From NCBI GenBank assembly GCA_965279125.1, contig CBDIHL010000044.1, positions 62,001 through 126,000 of the forward strand: DNA of 64,000 bases. The letters are read 5' to 3'. Below are positions 25,584 through 34,159 of the stretch, piece by piece. A program made the position numbers and the translations under genes. This DNA is from Dinoroseobacter sp965279125. GTDB taxonomy: Bacteria; Pseudomonadota; Alphaproteobacteria; Rhodobacterales; Rhodobacteraceae. The number at the start of each line of letters is the position of its first letter. The first letter of the stretch is position 1. Under the pieces are notes generated by a model. It was not told the DNA's origin. It was given only the letters and a program-made list of their open reading frames with translations, and searched no databases.

Positions 25584-26597
25584 ATGGATGGATTGCTCAA
25601 ACATACCGATCGCGGGATTTATTGCCCGCAGGGGGATTTCTACATCGATCCGTGGCGGCCCGTGGACCGTGCCTTGATTACCCATGCCCATTCCGATCAC
25701 GCGCGCTGGGGAATGAAGGGCTATCTGGCGACCGATGGCACCGCACCGGTGATGAAGCATCGCTTGGGTAATATTAACGTTGAAACAGTGCGTTACGGTG
25801 AAGTGCGCGAGATCGGCGGGGTGCGCGTGTCGTTCCATCCGGCGGGGCATGTACCCGGCAGCGCGCAAATCCGGGTGGAACATAAAGGCGAGGTCTGGGT
25901 CGCCTCAGGCGATTACAAAGTGGAAGACGACGGTCTGTCGGAGCCGTTCGAGCCTGTGCGTTGCCACGCGTTCATCTCCGAATGCACCTTCGGGCTGCCG
26001 GTGTTTCGCTGGGAAGATCAAGCGGTAGTCGCCGAACAGATCAATGGATGGTGGGCCCAAAACCGGGCCGAGGGCCGCGTGTCGATGCTGGGGGCCTATG
26101 CGCTCGGCAAAGCGCAGCGATTGTTAAGCATGTTGGAGGCCGGGAACGCCCCGATCCTGACCCATGGCGCCGTGGAAGCCACGAACGCGGTGCTGCGCGC
26201 GCAGGGCGTGGCGCTCCCGGAGACCGTTCAGGTGACGAGTGAAACAGATGTGAAGGCTTATGCGGGGGCCTTGGTGATTGCACCGCCCTCGGCGCTCGGG
26301 TCGGCTTGGGCGAAGAAGTTTGGACCTGTTAGCAACGGGTTTGCCAGCGGCTGGATGCGGCTGCGCGGGGTGCGCCGCCGCAGGGCGATGGACCGGGGCT
26401 TTGTTGTCAGCGATCACGCCGATTGGGATGGTCTGAATGCCGCGATCAAGACAACGGGGGCTGAGCGCGTGTTTGTCACCCACGGATATACGAGCGTGTT
26501 TCGCAAATGGCTTGAAGGTCAGGGCTATGACGCGCGCATTGTCGAGACGGAGTTCGAAGGCGATGACGCAGCGGAGGAGGCCGACGCTGCGCAATGA
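25584..26597 (+). CDS. Ligase-associated MBL-fold DNA exonuclease
   Basis: 337 residues. Metallo-beta-lactamase fold: THAHSDHARWG (about 33-43) carries the HxHxDH metal motif, and FHPAGHVPGSAQI and SGDYKVEDD follow as in SNM1/Pso2-like and CPSF-like nucleases. The later VSDHADWDGL and VFVTHGYTSVF complete the site. Family members are encoded beside ATP-dependent DNA ligases and are thought to process DNA ends in repair. Here the ligase is two genes downstream. ATG 25584 is the first codon consistent with the fold; the long upstream frame runs over the aldolase gene. Confidence 0.88.
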   Translation: MDGLLKHTDRGIYCPQGDFYIDPWRPVDRALITHAHSDHARWGMKGYLATDGTAPVMKHRLGNINVETVRYGEVREIGGVRVSFHPAGHVPGSAQIRVEHKGEVWVASGDYKVEDDGLSEPFEPVRCHAFISECTFGLPVFRWEDQAVVAEQINGWWAQNRAEGRVSMLGAYALGKAQRLLSMLEAGNAPILTHGAVEATNAVLRAQGVALPETVQVTSETDVKAYAGALVIAPPSALGSAWAKKFGPVSNGFASGWMRLRGVRRRRAMDRGFVVSDHADWDGLNAAIKTTGAERVFVTHGYTSVFRKWLEGQGYDARIVETEFEGDDAAEEADAAQ

Positions 26598-26615
26598 GTA
26601 TTTTTGGAACCCTGA
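26595..26615 (+). repeat. TGAGTATTT dispersed motif, copy 3 (GAACCCTGA type)
   Basis: TGAGTATTTTTGGAACCCTG begins with the stop codon of the exonuclease gene and continues downstream toward the hydrolase start at 26628. Confidence 0.7.
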
Positions 26616-26627
26616 AGCGGGGGCGCT

Positions 26628-27515
26628 ATGAGCTTTCTTGATCGTTTGTCCTTGTGGAATGCGCGGTTCTTGCAAAAACCGATGATGTCGGTGGTGCGGA
26701 ACGGACCTATTTTGCGGGTGCTTTTTGCGCTGAGCATCCGGGCCACCAACCCGTTGCCGCGCAGGGTTGCGGTGACGAAGGAGACATTAGGTCGTGTGCC
26801 GGCACGGCGGATTTGGACCGGCGCGCAAAGTGATGCCGTGCTCTTGTATCTGCATGGGGGCGGGTTTGTGATCGGCGATGGGTTCACCTATCTGCCGATG
26901 GCCGCGCGCATCGCCCAAGCGTCTGGCATGACGGTTTGGTTGCCCGACTACCGCCTTGCCCCCGAGCATCCGTTTCCGGCGGCCCCTGAGGATGCGTTGG
27001 CCTGTTATCGGGCGCTGTTGCAGGTCCATCCGGCGGAGAAAATCGTTGTTGGCGGGGACAGTGCCGGGGGGTGTTTGACATTGGCCTTACTGCACCAATG
27101 TGCGGCGGAAGGGCTGGCTATGCCCGGCGCATTGGTCTTGCTATCGCCCGCAACAGATTTGCGGCTTGAGGCGCAGGAGGCGGTCCTGAACGGACCAGAA
27201 GATATTTTGCTGTCAAAGCGTTGGGGCAAATGGGCGATTGATGGCTATATGGGATCAGGCGATCGCAGCGATCCGCGCGCCTCGCCTGTGGCGGCCCCGT
27301 TTGCGAACGCTCCGCCTGTCTTGGTTCAGTATGCGGCAGGCGAGGCTTTGGCCCCGCAGATCCGAGCCGGGATCGACGCATTGCGCAACGCAGGCGCGCC
27401 TGTGACGGTCGAAGTGTTTGAGGGCACCTACCATGCCTTCCAGATTGCCGGATTGCAGCTTGCGTTCCGTGCGATTGACCAGATCGGGGCGTTTTTACGG
27501 GCGCGGTTCCCGTGA
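26628..27515 (+). CDS. Alpha/beta hydrolase, HSL-like esterase
   Basis: 295 residues. HGGGF (about 77-81) forms the oxyanion hole, GDSAGG (about 145-150) contains the nucleophile Ser, and SPVAAPF plus GTYHAF supply the acid and base. This is the hormone-sensitive-lipase group of bacterial esterases. It is embedded between exonuclease and ligase genes and overlaps the ligase start (GTGA), so it is expressed with them. A link to DNA repair is unsupported by sequence; co-transcription alone is visible. Confidence 0.85.
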   Translation: MSFLDRLSLWNARFLQKPMMSVVRNGPILRVLFALSIRATNPLPRRVAVTKETLGRVPARRIWTGAQSDAVLLYLHGGGFVIGDGFTYLPMAARIAQASGMTVWLPDYRLAPEHPFPAAPEDALACYRALLQVHPAEKIVVGGDSAGGCLTLALLHQCAAEGLAMPGALVLLSPATDLRLEAQEAVLNGPEDILLSKRWGKWAIDGYMGSGDRSDPRASPVAAPFANAPPVLVQYAAGEALAPQIRAGIDALRNAGAPVTVEVFEGTYHAFQIAGLQLAFRAIDQIGAFLRARFP

Positions 27516-29098
27516 GGCAGTTCGCGGATCTGTTTACAGCGCTCGATCAAAGCACGCGGACCTCGGTGAAAGTCGATGCGCTGGCGGCGTATTTCGAGGT
27601 TGCAAGCGAGGCAGATAAGCTGTGGACCATCGCGATCTTGTCGGGGCGCAGGCCGAAACGGACCGTCACCACCACCTTGCTACGCGCATGGGCGGCGGAA
27701 AAGGCGGGCATCCCGCTTTGGCTGTTTGAGGAAACCTATCCGGTTGTCGGCGACCTGGCGGAGACCATCGCACTGGTGTTGCCAGAACCTTCCGGGACGC
27801 ATGTGCGGGCGCTGAGCGACTGGATCCGCTTGATCCGAGGGCTGTCCTCGGTGGAAGAACCAGCGCGCAAAGCAGCGATCTTTGCGGCATGGGATGGGTT
27901 GGGACAGACAGAGCGCCTCGTCTTCAACAAATTGATAACAGGCGGGTTTCGCGTTGGCGTAAGCCAAAAGTTGATGACCAGAGCGTTATCAAAAGCCACC
28001 GGCGTTGCGGAGGCGGAACTGGCGCATCGCCTGATGGGGGACTGGACGCCGGACAGCGTCACCTTTGAGGGGCTCGTGCTGACCCATGACCCCGAGGCAG
28101 ACCTATCCAAGCCCTATCCGTTCTATCTCGCCTATGGCTTGGAGGACGGACCAGAGGCTTTGGGCGCGCCGGATGACTGGCAAGCAGAATGGAAATGGGA
28201 CGGTATTCGCGGGCAGCTGATCCTACGCGGAGGACAGCATTTCGTCTGGTCACGCGGCGAGGAATTAATGACAGATCGGTTCCCGGAACTTTCAGTCTTG
28301 AAGGACTTCTTGCCGGGTGGCAGCGTGCTCGATGGCGAATTACTCGCTTGGGATGCGGGCGCTGCTGGCCCACTGCCGTTCAACGATCTGCAAAAGCGGA
28401 TTGGGCGCAAGACCGTGCCTAAGAAGTTGCTGACGGAAGCACCCGTTGTGTTGTTGGCATATGATCTGCTGGAAATGGACGGGGAGGACTTGCGCGCACA
28501 GCCGCTGTCAGCTCGACGTAAGGCACTGGAAACACTTGCGCAAGAGGTGCCTGATCAGGCTCCTTTGAAGGTCGCGCCGACGCTGACTTTTGCTGATTGG
28601 GACAGCCTCGCCACCATCCGCGACACCTCTCGCGAGGCGCGGGCGGAAGGGCTGATGGTCAAGCGCCGCGCCTCGCCGTATCTCGCGGGCCGCAAGAAGG
28701 GCGACTGGTGGAAATGGAAGGTCGATCCCCTGAGCTTTGATGCGGTCATGATCTACGCCCAGGCCGGACATGGACGCCGCGCGACGCTGTTTACCGATTA
28801 TACATTTGCGGTGTGGCATGATGGGGCGTTGGTGCCCGTCACCAAGGCCTATTCGGGGCTGACGGATGCGGAATTCAAGGAGATCACAGCATGGGTTAAG
28901 AAAAACACAATCGAGAGGTTCGGCCCGGTGCGGTCGGTCCCCGGCGAATTGGTGTTCGAGATCGCGTTCGAAGGGATTGCGGAAAGCCCACGCCACAAAT
29001 CCGGGATTGCCCTAAGGTTTCCGCGGATGCTGCGGTGGCGGCGTGACAAGCCTGCGGCTGAGGCAGATACGTTGGACGCGCTACGGGAGGTGTTGTGA
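27512..29098 (+). CDS. ATP-dependent DNA ligase (cisplatin-type, LigC/D-like)
   Basis: 528 residues. It seals nicks via a ligase-AMP intermediate. The adenylation lysine is K228 in EWKWDGIRG; other nucleotidyltransferase motifs are SRGEELMTDRFPE, LDGELLAWDAG, AEGLMVKRRASPYLAGRK and WWKWK. The N-terminal 200 residues are the helical domain of the ATP-dependent DNA ligase family. Start is GTG 27512, overlapping the esterase stop. Homologous operons in other proteobacteria also carry a DEXH helicase and a PdeM endonuclease after the ligase; here only an eight-codon-like remnant follows. Confidence 0.92.
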   Translation: MRQFADLFTALDQSTRTSVKVDALAAYFEVASEADKLWTIAILSGRRPKRTVTTTLLRAWAAEKAGIPLWLFEETYPVVGDLAETIALVLPEPSGTHVRALSDWIRLIRGLSSVEEPARKAAIFAAWDGLGQTERLVFNKLITGGFRVGVSQKLMTRALSKATGVAEAELAHRLMGDWTPDSVTFEGLVLTHDPEADLSKPYPFYLAYGLEDGPEALGAPDDWQAEWKWDGIRGQLILRGGQHFVWSRGEELMTDRFPELSVLKDFLPGGSVLDGELLAWDAGAAGPLPFNDLQKRIGRKTVPKKLLTEAPVVLLAYDLLEMDGEDLRAQPLSARRKALETLAQEVPDQAPLKVAPTLTFADWDSLATIRDTSREARAEGLMVKRRASPYLAGRKKGDWWKWKVDPLSFDAVMIYAQAGHGRRATLFTDYTFAVWHDGALVPVTKAYSGLTDAEFKEITAWVKKNTIERFGPVRSVPGELVFEIAFEGIAESPRHKSGIALRFPRMLRWRRDKPAAEADTLDALREVL

Positions 29099-29119
29099 TG
29101 ACCGTTGCCGTTGTCCGTG

Positions 29120-30418
29120 TCAGAATGTTCGCATCAAGTTTTGATGAAGTTGGATAAGCTCGGTTTCGTAAGCTTTCACCTGTTCTAAATCCCACTTGTC
29201 CCAAGCCGTACCAGCGATGTCGCGCGGCAAACGAAATCCCGCAAGGCTGCACATTTTGCCTCCCCGTTGCCCCGTGAAGTACCCTTTGACAAAATCATGC
29301 GGCTCGCGAGCGCCAAACTCATAGGTACACAAGCCTTTTTGACCACTGTGATGGGAGTATTGCACCACGAGCTGACGTGCCGCATTCTCAAGCACACGCA
29401 GGGATGCGGGACCGTCGCGGGATCCACCATTGGCCCGCCAAATACGCACGTCGAGATCAAGCGGACCGACCCCTTGTGAAATCTTCACCAACGCAAATGT
29501 AACATCATCGTCGGTTCCACCTTCCACTTGCGCTCGGGTCAGCCAGACACCGCATTTGTCAACTAAGTGCTTGCGCACATTCACAAACCGGCCAGCTCCT
29601 GCAGCAGCGTGCAATTGAACCTCAAAGCCACATACGGCTTCCCGATCTAACGACAAATCCGCATTGTAGGTCCACAAACGCCAACCATCGAACAGGCTCT
29701 TGCACATGTTCACAAAAAACGGATCTGAGGTGGACAGGATTGAGGCTTGCCGCGACTGCCCAACCGGTAGCCATCCCAAGAATACCTCATCGGGTCGACC
29801 ATCTGGATAACTGAAGATGCAAAAGTTTATGAACGGAATGGAGCGTTTGAGGATCAGAAGCCGCAATGCCTTGCCAACACTCGATGCGACAGGCAACTGA
29901 GAGTAGCGCCCGCTGTAGTATTCTCGCAATCCAACTAGATCTGTCCATGTTCCATCATGGGGGTTATCAAGCCATTGTGCATAGGCCTTGCTGGCCCAGA
30001 CCTCGTGCTCGCGGCCGATAGCAAGGTCAGCAATCCCGACGAAGGTGTTGCGCACGTCACGTGCGTCCGCAAGGCGCGCCAAGATTTCCGCCTTTGCTTT
30101 CGTTTCATTGGCATACTTCTGAAAACTCTGCGTGCGTTCTGTCATTGCAGAAACTTGCCCGAGAAGTTGACGTACATGCCTTTCATCCCGACCACTTTTG
30201 GCTGACAGTAACAGAAGATAAGCCGTAACCGTGGTCACGAACCAAGCCCCAATGGAGTACGCCATGTTGCGAACTTCTTCCGCTGGTGTCGGCTGGTCAG
30301 GGTTCAAAAACACCCACAGACCGACGGAACAAAAAGCGGTAAACAGCGATGATACCAATGCTGAGAGCCAGACGCGTTGCAAGACCAAACCCTCAAACTT
30401 GTCTACGTAGTCTCTCAT
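29120..30418 (-). CDS. Unknown protein with two N-terminal TM helices, in A+T-rich islet
   Basis: 432 residues. Two hydrophobic helices (about 16-37 and 51-71) are followed by a short helical linker (HVRQLLGQVSAMTERTQSFQ) and a long cytoplasmic domain. That domain includes GREHEVWASKAYAQWLDNP, KALRLLILKRSIPFINFCIF, DEVFLGWLPVGQ and DPFFVNMCKSLFDGWRLWTY, then a second part with FEVQLHAAAGAGRFVNVRKH. The arrangement suggests a membrane-tethered sensor or effector. I recognise no family with confidence. It is the only gene of a roughly 1.4-kb A+T-rich segment that starts right after the ligase operon; the gene is complete. Confidence 0.6.
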   Translation of the reverse strand: MRDYVDKFEGLVLQRVWLSALVSSLFTAFCSVGLWVFLNPDQPTPAEEVRNMAYSIGAWFVTTVTAYLLLLSAKSGRDERHVRQLLGQVSAMTERTQSFQKYANETKAKAEILARLADARDVRNTFVGIADLAIGREHEVWASKAYAQWLDNPHDGTWTDLVGLREYYSGRYSQLPVASSVGKALRLLILKRSIPFINFCIFSYPDGRPDEVFLGWLPVGQSRQASILSTSDPFFVNMCKSLFDGWRLWTYNADLSLDREAVCGFEVQLHAAAGAGRFVNVRKHLVDKCGVWLTRAQVEGGTDDDVTFALVKISQGVGPLDLDVRIWRANGGSRDGPASLRVLENAARQLVVQYSHHSGQKGLCTYEFGAREPHDFVKGYFTGQRGGKMCSLAGFRLPRDIAGTAWDKWDLEQVKAYETELIQLHQNLMRTF

Positions 30419-30722
30419 CTCTTTGCCCCTTTGCTTATAATGCTGTGTCGGTTTCCTTAGCGCCTATAAAAGCTCAACTTACTTGAATAAATCTGTGCTT
30501 GAGTTGAGTTCATTTCAAGCCGCACGTCTCAAGGCTTACATTAGTGTCTTGTTTTAAAAGAAAATATACTTTCTGCTTAAACCAGAATCGATCACACACA
30601 CGCTAGGATGCGTCCGCCCGTTCCCTATCGTGTCGCTGAAATACTTTGTCTGCCGCCCCCTACCCCTTGGCACCCCCACACCTTATGTCTTGTGCAACAT
30701 ATGATAACCAAAGGCCTGTGAT
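30419..30722. other. A+T-rich promoter region, no gene
   Basis: The first 180 bases are A+T-rich and probably hold the promoter of the minus-strand membrane protein. From about 30600 the composition returns to the G+C-rich host type ahead of pepF. The CACACACA run near 30594 marks the boundary. No coding frame or structured RNA was seen. Confidence 0.5.
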
Positions 30723-32552
30723 ATGACCCCGTTTTCCCTGCCCTTCCCCGTCCGTGACGCCCAAACTGACGCTGCGGGCGAGCCGCTTGGGGATCTGCCG
30801 ATATGGAACCTTGACGACCTCTATGAAGGCGAAGACGCGCCGGACTTAAAACGCGACTGGGATTGGCTGGAGGAGGCGTGTCGTAGTTTTGCCGCTGACT
30901 ACGAAGGCAAATTGGCAGATCTCGATGGAGCTGGAATGCTCGATTGCGTGCTGCGCTACGAGCGGATCGATAGTGTCGGCGGGCGCATCATGTCCTTTGC
31001 CGGGCTGCGCTACTACCAAAACACCACCGATGCGGGGCGTGCCAAGTTTATGGCCGACGCGCAGGACAAAATCACGGCCTATACGACGCCATTGGTGTTT
31101 TTCTCGCTTGAAATCAACCGAATTGAAGACACCAGATTGGAGGCCATGTTCGCCGAAAACGCTGATTTGGCGCGCTACAAGCCGATCTTCGACCGCCTAC
31201 GCGCGATGAAGCCCTACCAGCTGAGCGACGAGTTGGAGAAGTTCCTGCATGATCAATCCACAGTCGGCGCGGCCGCGTGGAATCGTCTGTTTGACGAGAC
31301 GATTGCCGGGCTAGAGTTCGAGGTGAATGGCGAAACACTCGGCATTGAAGCGACCCTGAACAAACTCAGCGAGCAGGATCGCGACGCGCGTGAAGCCGGC
31401 GCGCGTGCTTTGGCTCAGGTATTTGGCGAGAACGTGAAGATTTTTGCGCGCGTTCACAATACCTTGGCAAAGGACAAAGAGATCACGGACCGCTGGCGAG
31501 GCCTTCCAACGCCGCAGGCCGGACGACACCTGAGCAACCATGTGGAGGCCGAAGTGGTCGAGGCGCTGCGCAACGCCGTGGTCGAGGCCTATCCAAAGCT
31601 GAGCCACCGCTATTATGCGCTCAAAGCCAAGTGGTTGGGGCTTGAGACGCTGCAGGTTTGGGACCGCAACGCACCGCTGCCGCAAGCCGATGACCGCCTC
31701 GTGGGCTGGGATGAAGCGCGCAAGACTGTGCTTGAGGCCTACGCCGACTTCGATCCTGAAATGGCACGGATTGCCGCGCCATTTTTCGACAAAGGCTGGA
31801 TCGATGCGGGTGTGAAACCAGGCAAAGCACCGGGCGCGTTCGCACATCCGACCGTGGCCGAGGTGCATCCTTACGTGATGCTAAACTACTTGGGCAAACC
31901 GCGCGATGTGATGACGCTGGCCCATGAGTTGGGCCACGGCGTTCACCAAGTTTTGGCCGCCGGGCAAGGCGAATTGCTGTCATCCACCCCGCTGACGCTC
32001 GCGGAAACCGCATCTGTGTTTGGCGAGATGCTGACCTTCCGCAAACTGCTCGATGCCGCTGAAACCAAAGAAGAAAAACGCACCATGCTCGCGGGGAAAG
32101 TGGAGGACATGATCAACACGGTCGTCCGCCAGATTGCGTTTTACGACTTTGAGTGCAAACTGCATGACGCGCGCGGCAAGGGCGAGTTAACCCCCGACGA
32201 CATTAACCAACTTTGGATGAGCGTTCAGGGCGAAAGCCTCGGCCCGGTGTTCGAGTTCATGGACGGTTACGAGACCTTCTGGGCCTATATCCCGCATTTC
32301 GTTCACTCGCCGTTTTATGTCTATGCCTACGCATTCGGCGACGGCCTCGTGAACGCGCTTTATGCGGTCTATGCCGAGGGGGATGCCGACTTCCAGGCAA
32401 AGTATTTCGACATGCTGAAAGCCGGCGGGTCGATGCACCATTCGGAGCTGCTCGCACCGTTCGGACTGGATGCCAGCGATCCGAAGTTCTGGGACAAGGG
32501 GCTGAGCATGATCTCGGGCTTCATTGACGAGTTGGAGGCGATGGAAGACTGA
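30723..32552 (+). CDS. pepF: M3 family oligoendopeptidase F
   Basis: 609 residues, usual PepF length. Zinc metallopeptidase that degrades oligopeptides of about 6-20 residues in the cytoplasm. The metal site is HELGHGVHQ with H401, E402 and H405, followed by the third ligand region in LTLAETASVFGEM. The C-terminal YAFGDGLVNALYAVY and GGSMHHSELL are typical of the clostridial/proteobacterial PepF branch. Single gene; the dispersed TGAGTATTT motif follows at 32601. Confidence 0.93.
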   Translation: MTPFSLPFPVRDAQTDAAGEPLGDLPIWNLDDLYEGEDAPDLKRDWDWLEEACRSFAADYEGKLADLDGAGMLDCVLRYERIDSVGGRIMSFAGLRYYQNTTDAGRAKFMADAQDKITAYTTPLVFFSLEINRIEDTRLEAMFAENADLARYKPIFDRLRAMKPYQLSDELEKFLHDQSTVGAAAWNRLFDETIAGLEFEVNGETLGIEATLNKLSEQDRDAREAGARALAQVFGENVKIFARVHNTLAKDKEITDRWRGLPTPQAGRHLSNHVEAEVVEALRNAVVEAYPKLSHRYYALKAKWLGLETLQVWDRNAPLPQADDRLVGWDEARKTVLEAYADFDPEMARIAAPFFDKGWIDAGVKPGKAPGAFAHPTVAEVHPYVMLNYLGKPRDVMTLAHELGHGVHQVLAAGQGELLSSTPLTLAETASVFGEMLTFRKLLDAAETKEEKRTMLAGKVEDMINTVVRQIAFYDFECKLHDARGKGELTPDDINQLWMSVQGESLGPVFEFMDGYETFWAYIPHFVHSPFYVYAYAFGDGLVNALYAVYAEGDADFQAKYFDMLKAGGSMHHSELLAPFGLDASDPKFWDKGLSMISGFIDELEAMED

Positions 32553-32600
32553 CCCTGCGTGGTATCGGGGCGCTGCCCCCGTGCCTTCGGCCCTCCCCCG

Positions 32601-32620
32601 GAGTATTTATAGAACCCTGA
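32601..32620 (+). repeat. TGAGTATTT dispersed motif, copy 4 (GAACCCTGA type)
   Basis: GAGTATTTATAGAACCCTGA, 48 bp after the pepF stop, on the same strand as pepF. Confidence 0.65.
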
Positions 32621-32627
32621 AAGGGGC

Positions 32628-32705
32628 TTAGCGGATCGCCCGCATGAGGCCGCTGCGATAGGCGTGGATGGTGGAGCTCATCACAGGCTGCGTTGGATCA
32701 GTCAT
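32628..32705 (-). CDS. Possible 25-residue ORF, unknown
   Basis: An ATG-TAA frame encodes a short basic peptide (MTDPTQPVMSSTIHAYRSGL and five more residues). It starts 11 bp after the DksA-like pseudogene's stop. No clear ribosome site is present. It may be a chance frame or a remnant. Confidence 0.2.
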   Translation of the reverse strand: MTDPTQPVMSSTIHAYRSGLMRAIR

Positions 32706-32716
32706 CTCAAGCTGCG

Positions 32717-32963
32717 CTAAGTGCATCCAGAGGCACGCATGAACGCCGTGTCGTGTTCCTGCTGGCAGTCCCGGCACAGCTTATCCCCCCGCGACAGCCT
32801 CACACATGGCGTCCGAGATTGGGTCTTCGCAGTCTGCGCAATGCGTAAAGTTATCGCCCGACGGGGCCTTGCGCGCGTTCATCCGGGCCAATTCGTCGGC
32901 AATGCTTGCCTCGATTTTCTTAGATACCGCGTATCCGTCCGTCTGCCATGTGCCGCCTTCAAT
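32717..32963 (-). pseudogene. DksA/TraR-type zinc-finger protein, frameshifted
   Basis: The frame begins near EGGTWQTDGYAVSKKIEASI, then HCADCEDPISDAMCEAVAGG and stops at 32784. Removing one G from the run of six at 32787-32792 restores GDKLCRDCQQEHDTAF and a stop at 32717. This would give CADC and CRDC, the four-Cys zinc finger of small DksA/TraR proteins. The length of 247 nt equals 82 codons plus one. The only codon at the expected N-terminus is ATT at 32963 with AAGGG upstream; the frame is open further upstream. Real decay and assembly error are both possible. Confidence 0.7.
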
Positions 32964-33013
32964 CGCGGCCCTTCGACCCTTGTCCCCGCCCCCAGAACGG
33001 CCAAGCCTGCTCT

Positions 33014-33034
33014 CTTTCTTGCCAGAAATACTCA
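33014..33034 (-). repeat. TGAGTATTT dispersed motif, copy 5 (CAAGAAAG type)
   Basis: Minus-strand reading TGAGTATTTCTGGCAAGAAAG, about 90 bp upstream of the ion channel start and upstream of the DksA-like pseudogene. Confidence 0.65.
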
Positions 33035-33123
33035 TATTCCGCCACACGCACCACACACGAGGGGTTGCGTAACGCGCTTGGCTTTGTCTGACTGCCCCAA
33101 GACGAGACGAACGAGGCCCCAAA

Positions 33124-34152
33124 ATGACTGCCCCCGATACCTACCGCGCGAAATTGCGCGCCCAATGGCGTGACGAGAAGTTCACCCGCGCCCGTGTGCA
33201 TGAGATCTTATCGGTCAGCCAAGACCCCGAGGACCGCGTCAGCAAGGTCGCCGATATGTTCCTCGTGGTGCTGATCGTGCTGAACGTTTTGGCGGTGATG
33301 CTGGAATCGGTGCCGTCCATCGGTGGGCCATGGGCGACGGAGTTCTTCATCTTCGAGGGTTTCTCGGTGATGATCTTCCTGGCCGAGTACATCCTGCGCG
33401 TCTGGTCCTGCGTCGAGGCCGAGCGCTGGGGCGAAATGGGCCCCGTCAAGGGGCGCATCCGCTATGCCCTCTCGCCCATCGCACTAACAGATCTCGTGGC
33501 GATCATCCCGTTCTTCATCATCCTCTCGGGCACTGATTTCTTCGACCTGCGCTTCTTGCGCATCCTGCGCCTGCGCCGCGCATTCAAACTGACGCGCTAC
33601 TCACCAGACATGTCGATCGTGTTGGGTGTTCTACGCGACGAGCTGCGCTTGCTGCTCGCCCTCGGCTTCGTCCTTTTGCTGCTGGTCGTCATGGGATCAA
33701 GCTTCATTTTCGTCTTAGAAGGGGCGACGGAGGGCCCGTTCAGCTCCATCCCCGGGGCGATGGCGTGGTCGCTTAGGCATCTGACAACGCTGGGCAATTC
33801 TGAATACCTGCCCTCAAGCGAGGCTGGACGGACCTTCGGCATGGTTCTCGGCATCGTCGGCGTTGTCGTGATCGCGATGATCTCGGGCATCTTCGCCAGC
33901 GGCTTCACCAATGCCCGCAACAAGCGCCACGCCTCGCTGCGGCGCTTCGTGAAAATCCAATTGGTGCTGAATGACGGCGATCTGAACGACAAAGCGATGG
34001 ACGCGATCTCGCTGCAACGCAAACATCTAGGCTTTTCCGATCCAGATGCGCTCGAGATCATCAACGAGGCGCTGGAAGAGCAAGCCGGACTGGACCTGGA
34101 AGCCCTGCGCGCGCTGGCAAAACGAGATGATCGGATGCTGCTGGAGGAATAG
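33124..34152 (+). CDS. Voltage-gated-type ion channel protein with atypical filter
   Basis: 342 residues. Six predicted helices: about 43-63, 76-95, 118-136, an Arg-rich S4 (RFLRILRLRRAFKLTRY, about 142-158), 174-197 and 238-256, with a re-entrant pore loop before the last. This is a Kv/ion-transport (PF00520) channel layout. The selectivity-filter position reads TTLGNSEY instead of TVGYGD, so K+ selectivity is doubtful. A cytoplasmic C-terminal helical tail of about 80 residues follows. The gene stands alone. Confidence 0.85.
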   Translation: MTAPDTYRAKLRAQWRDEKFTRARVHEILSVSQDPEDRVSKVADMFLVVLIVLNVLAVMLESVPSIGGPWATEFFIFEGFSVMIFLAEYILRVWSCVEAERWGEMGPVKGRIRYALSPIALTDLVAIIPFFIILSGTDFFDLRFLRILRLRRAFKLTRYSPDMSIVLGVLRDELRLLLALGFVLLLLVVMGSSFIFVLEGATEGPFSSIPGAMAWSLRHLTTLGNSEYLPSSEAGRTFGMVLGIVGVVVIAMISGIFASGFTNARNKRHASLRRFVKIQLVLNDGDLNDKAMDAISLQRKHLGFSDPDALEIINEALEEQAGLDLEALRALAKRDDRMLLEE

Positions 34153-34159
34153 CGCGCGC

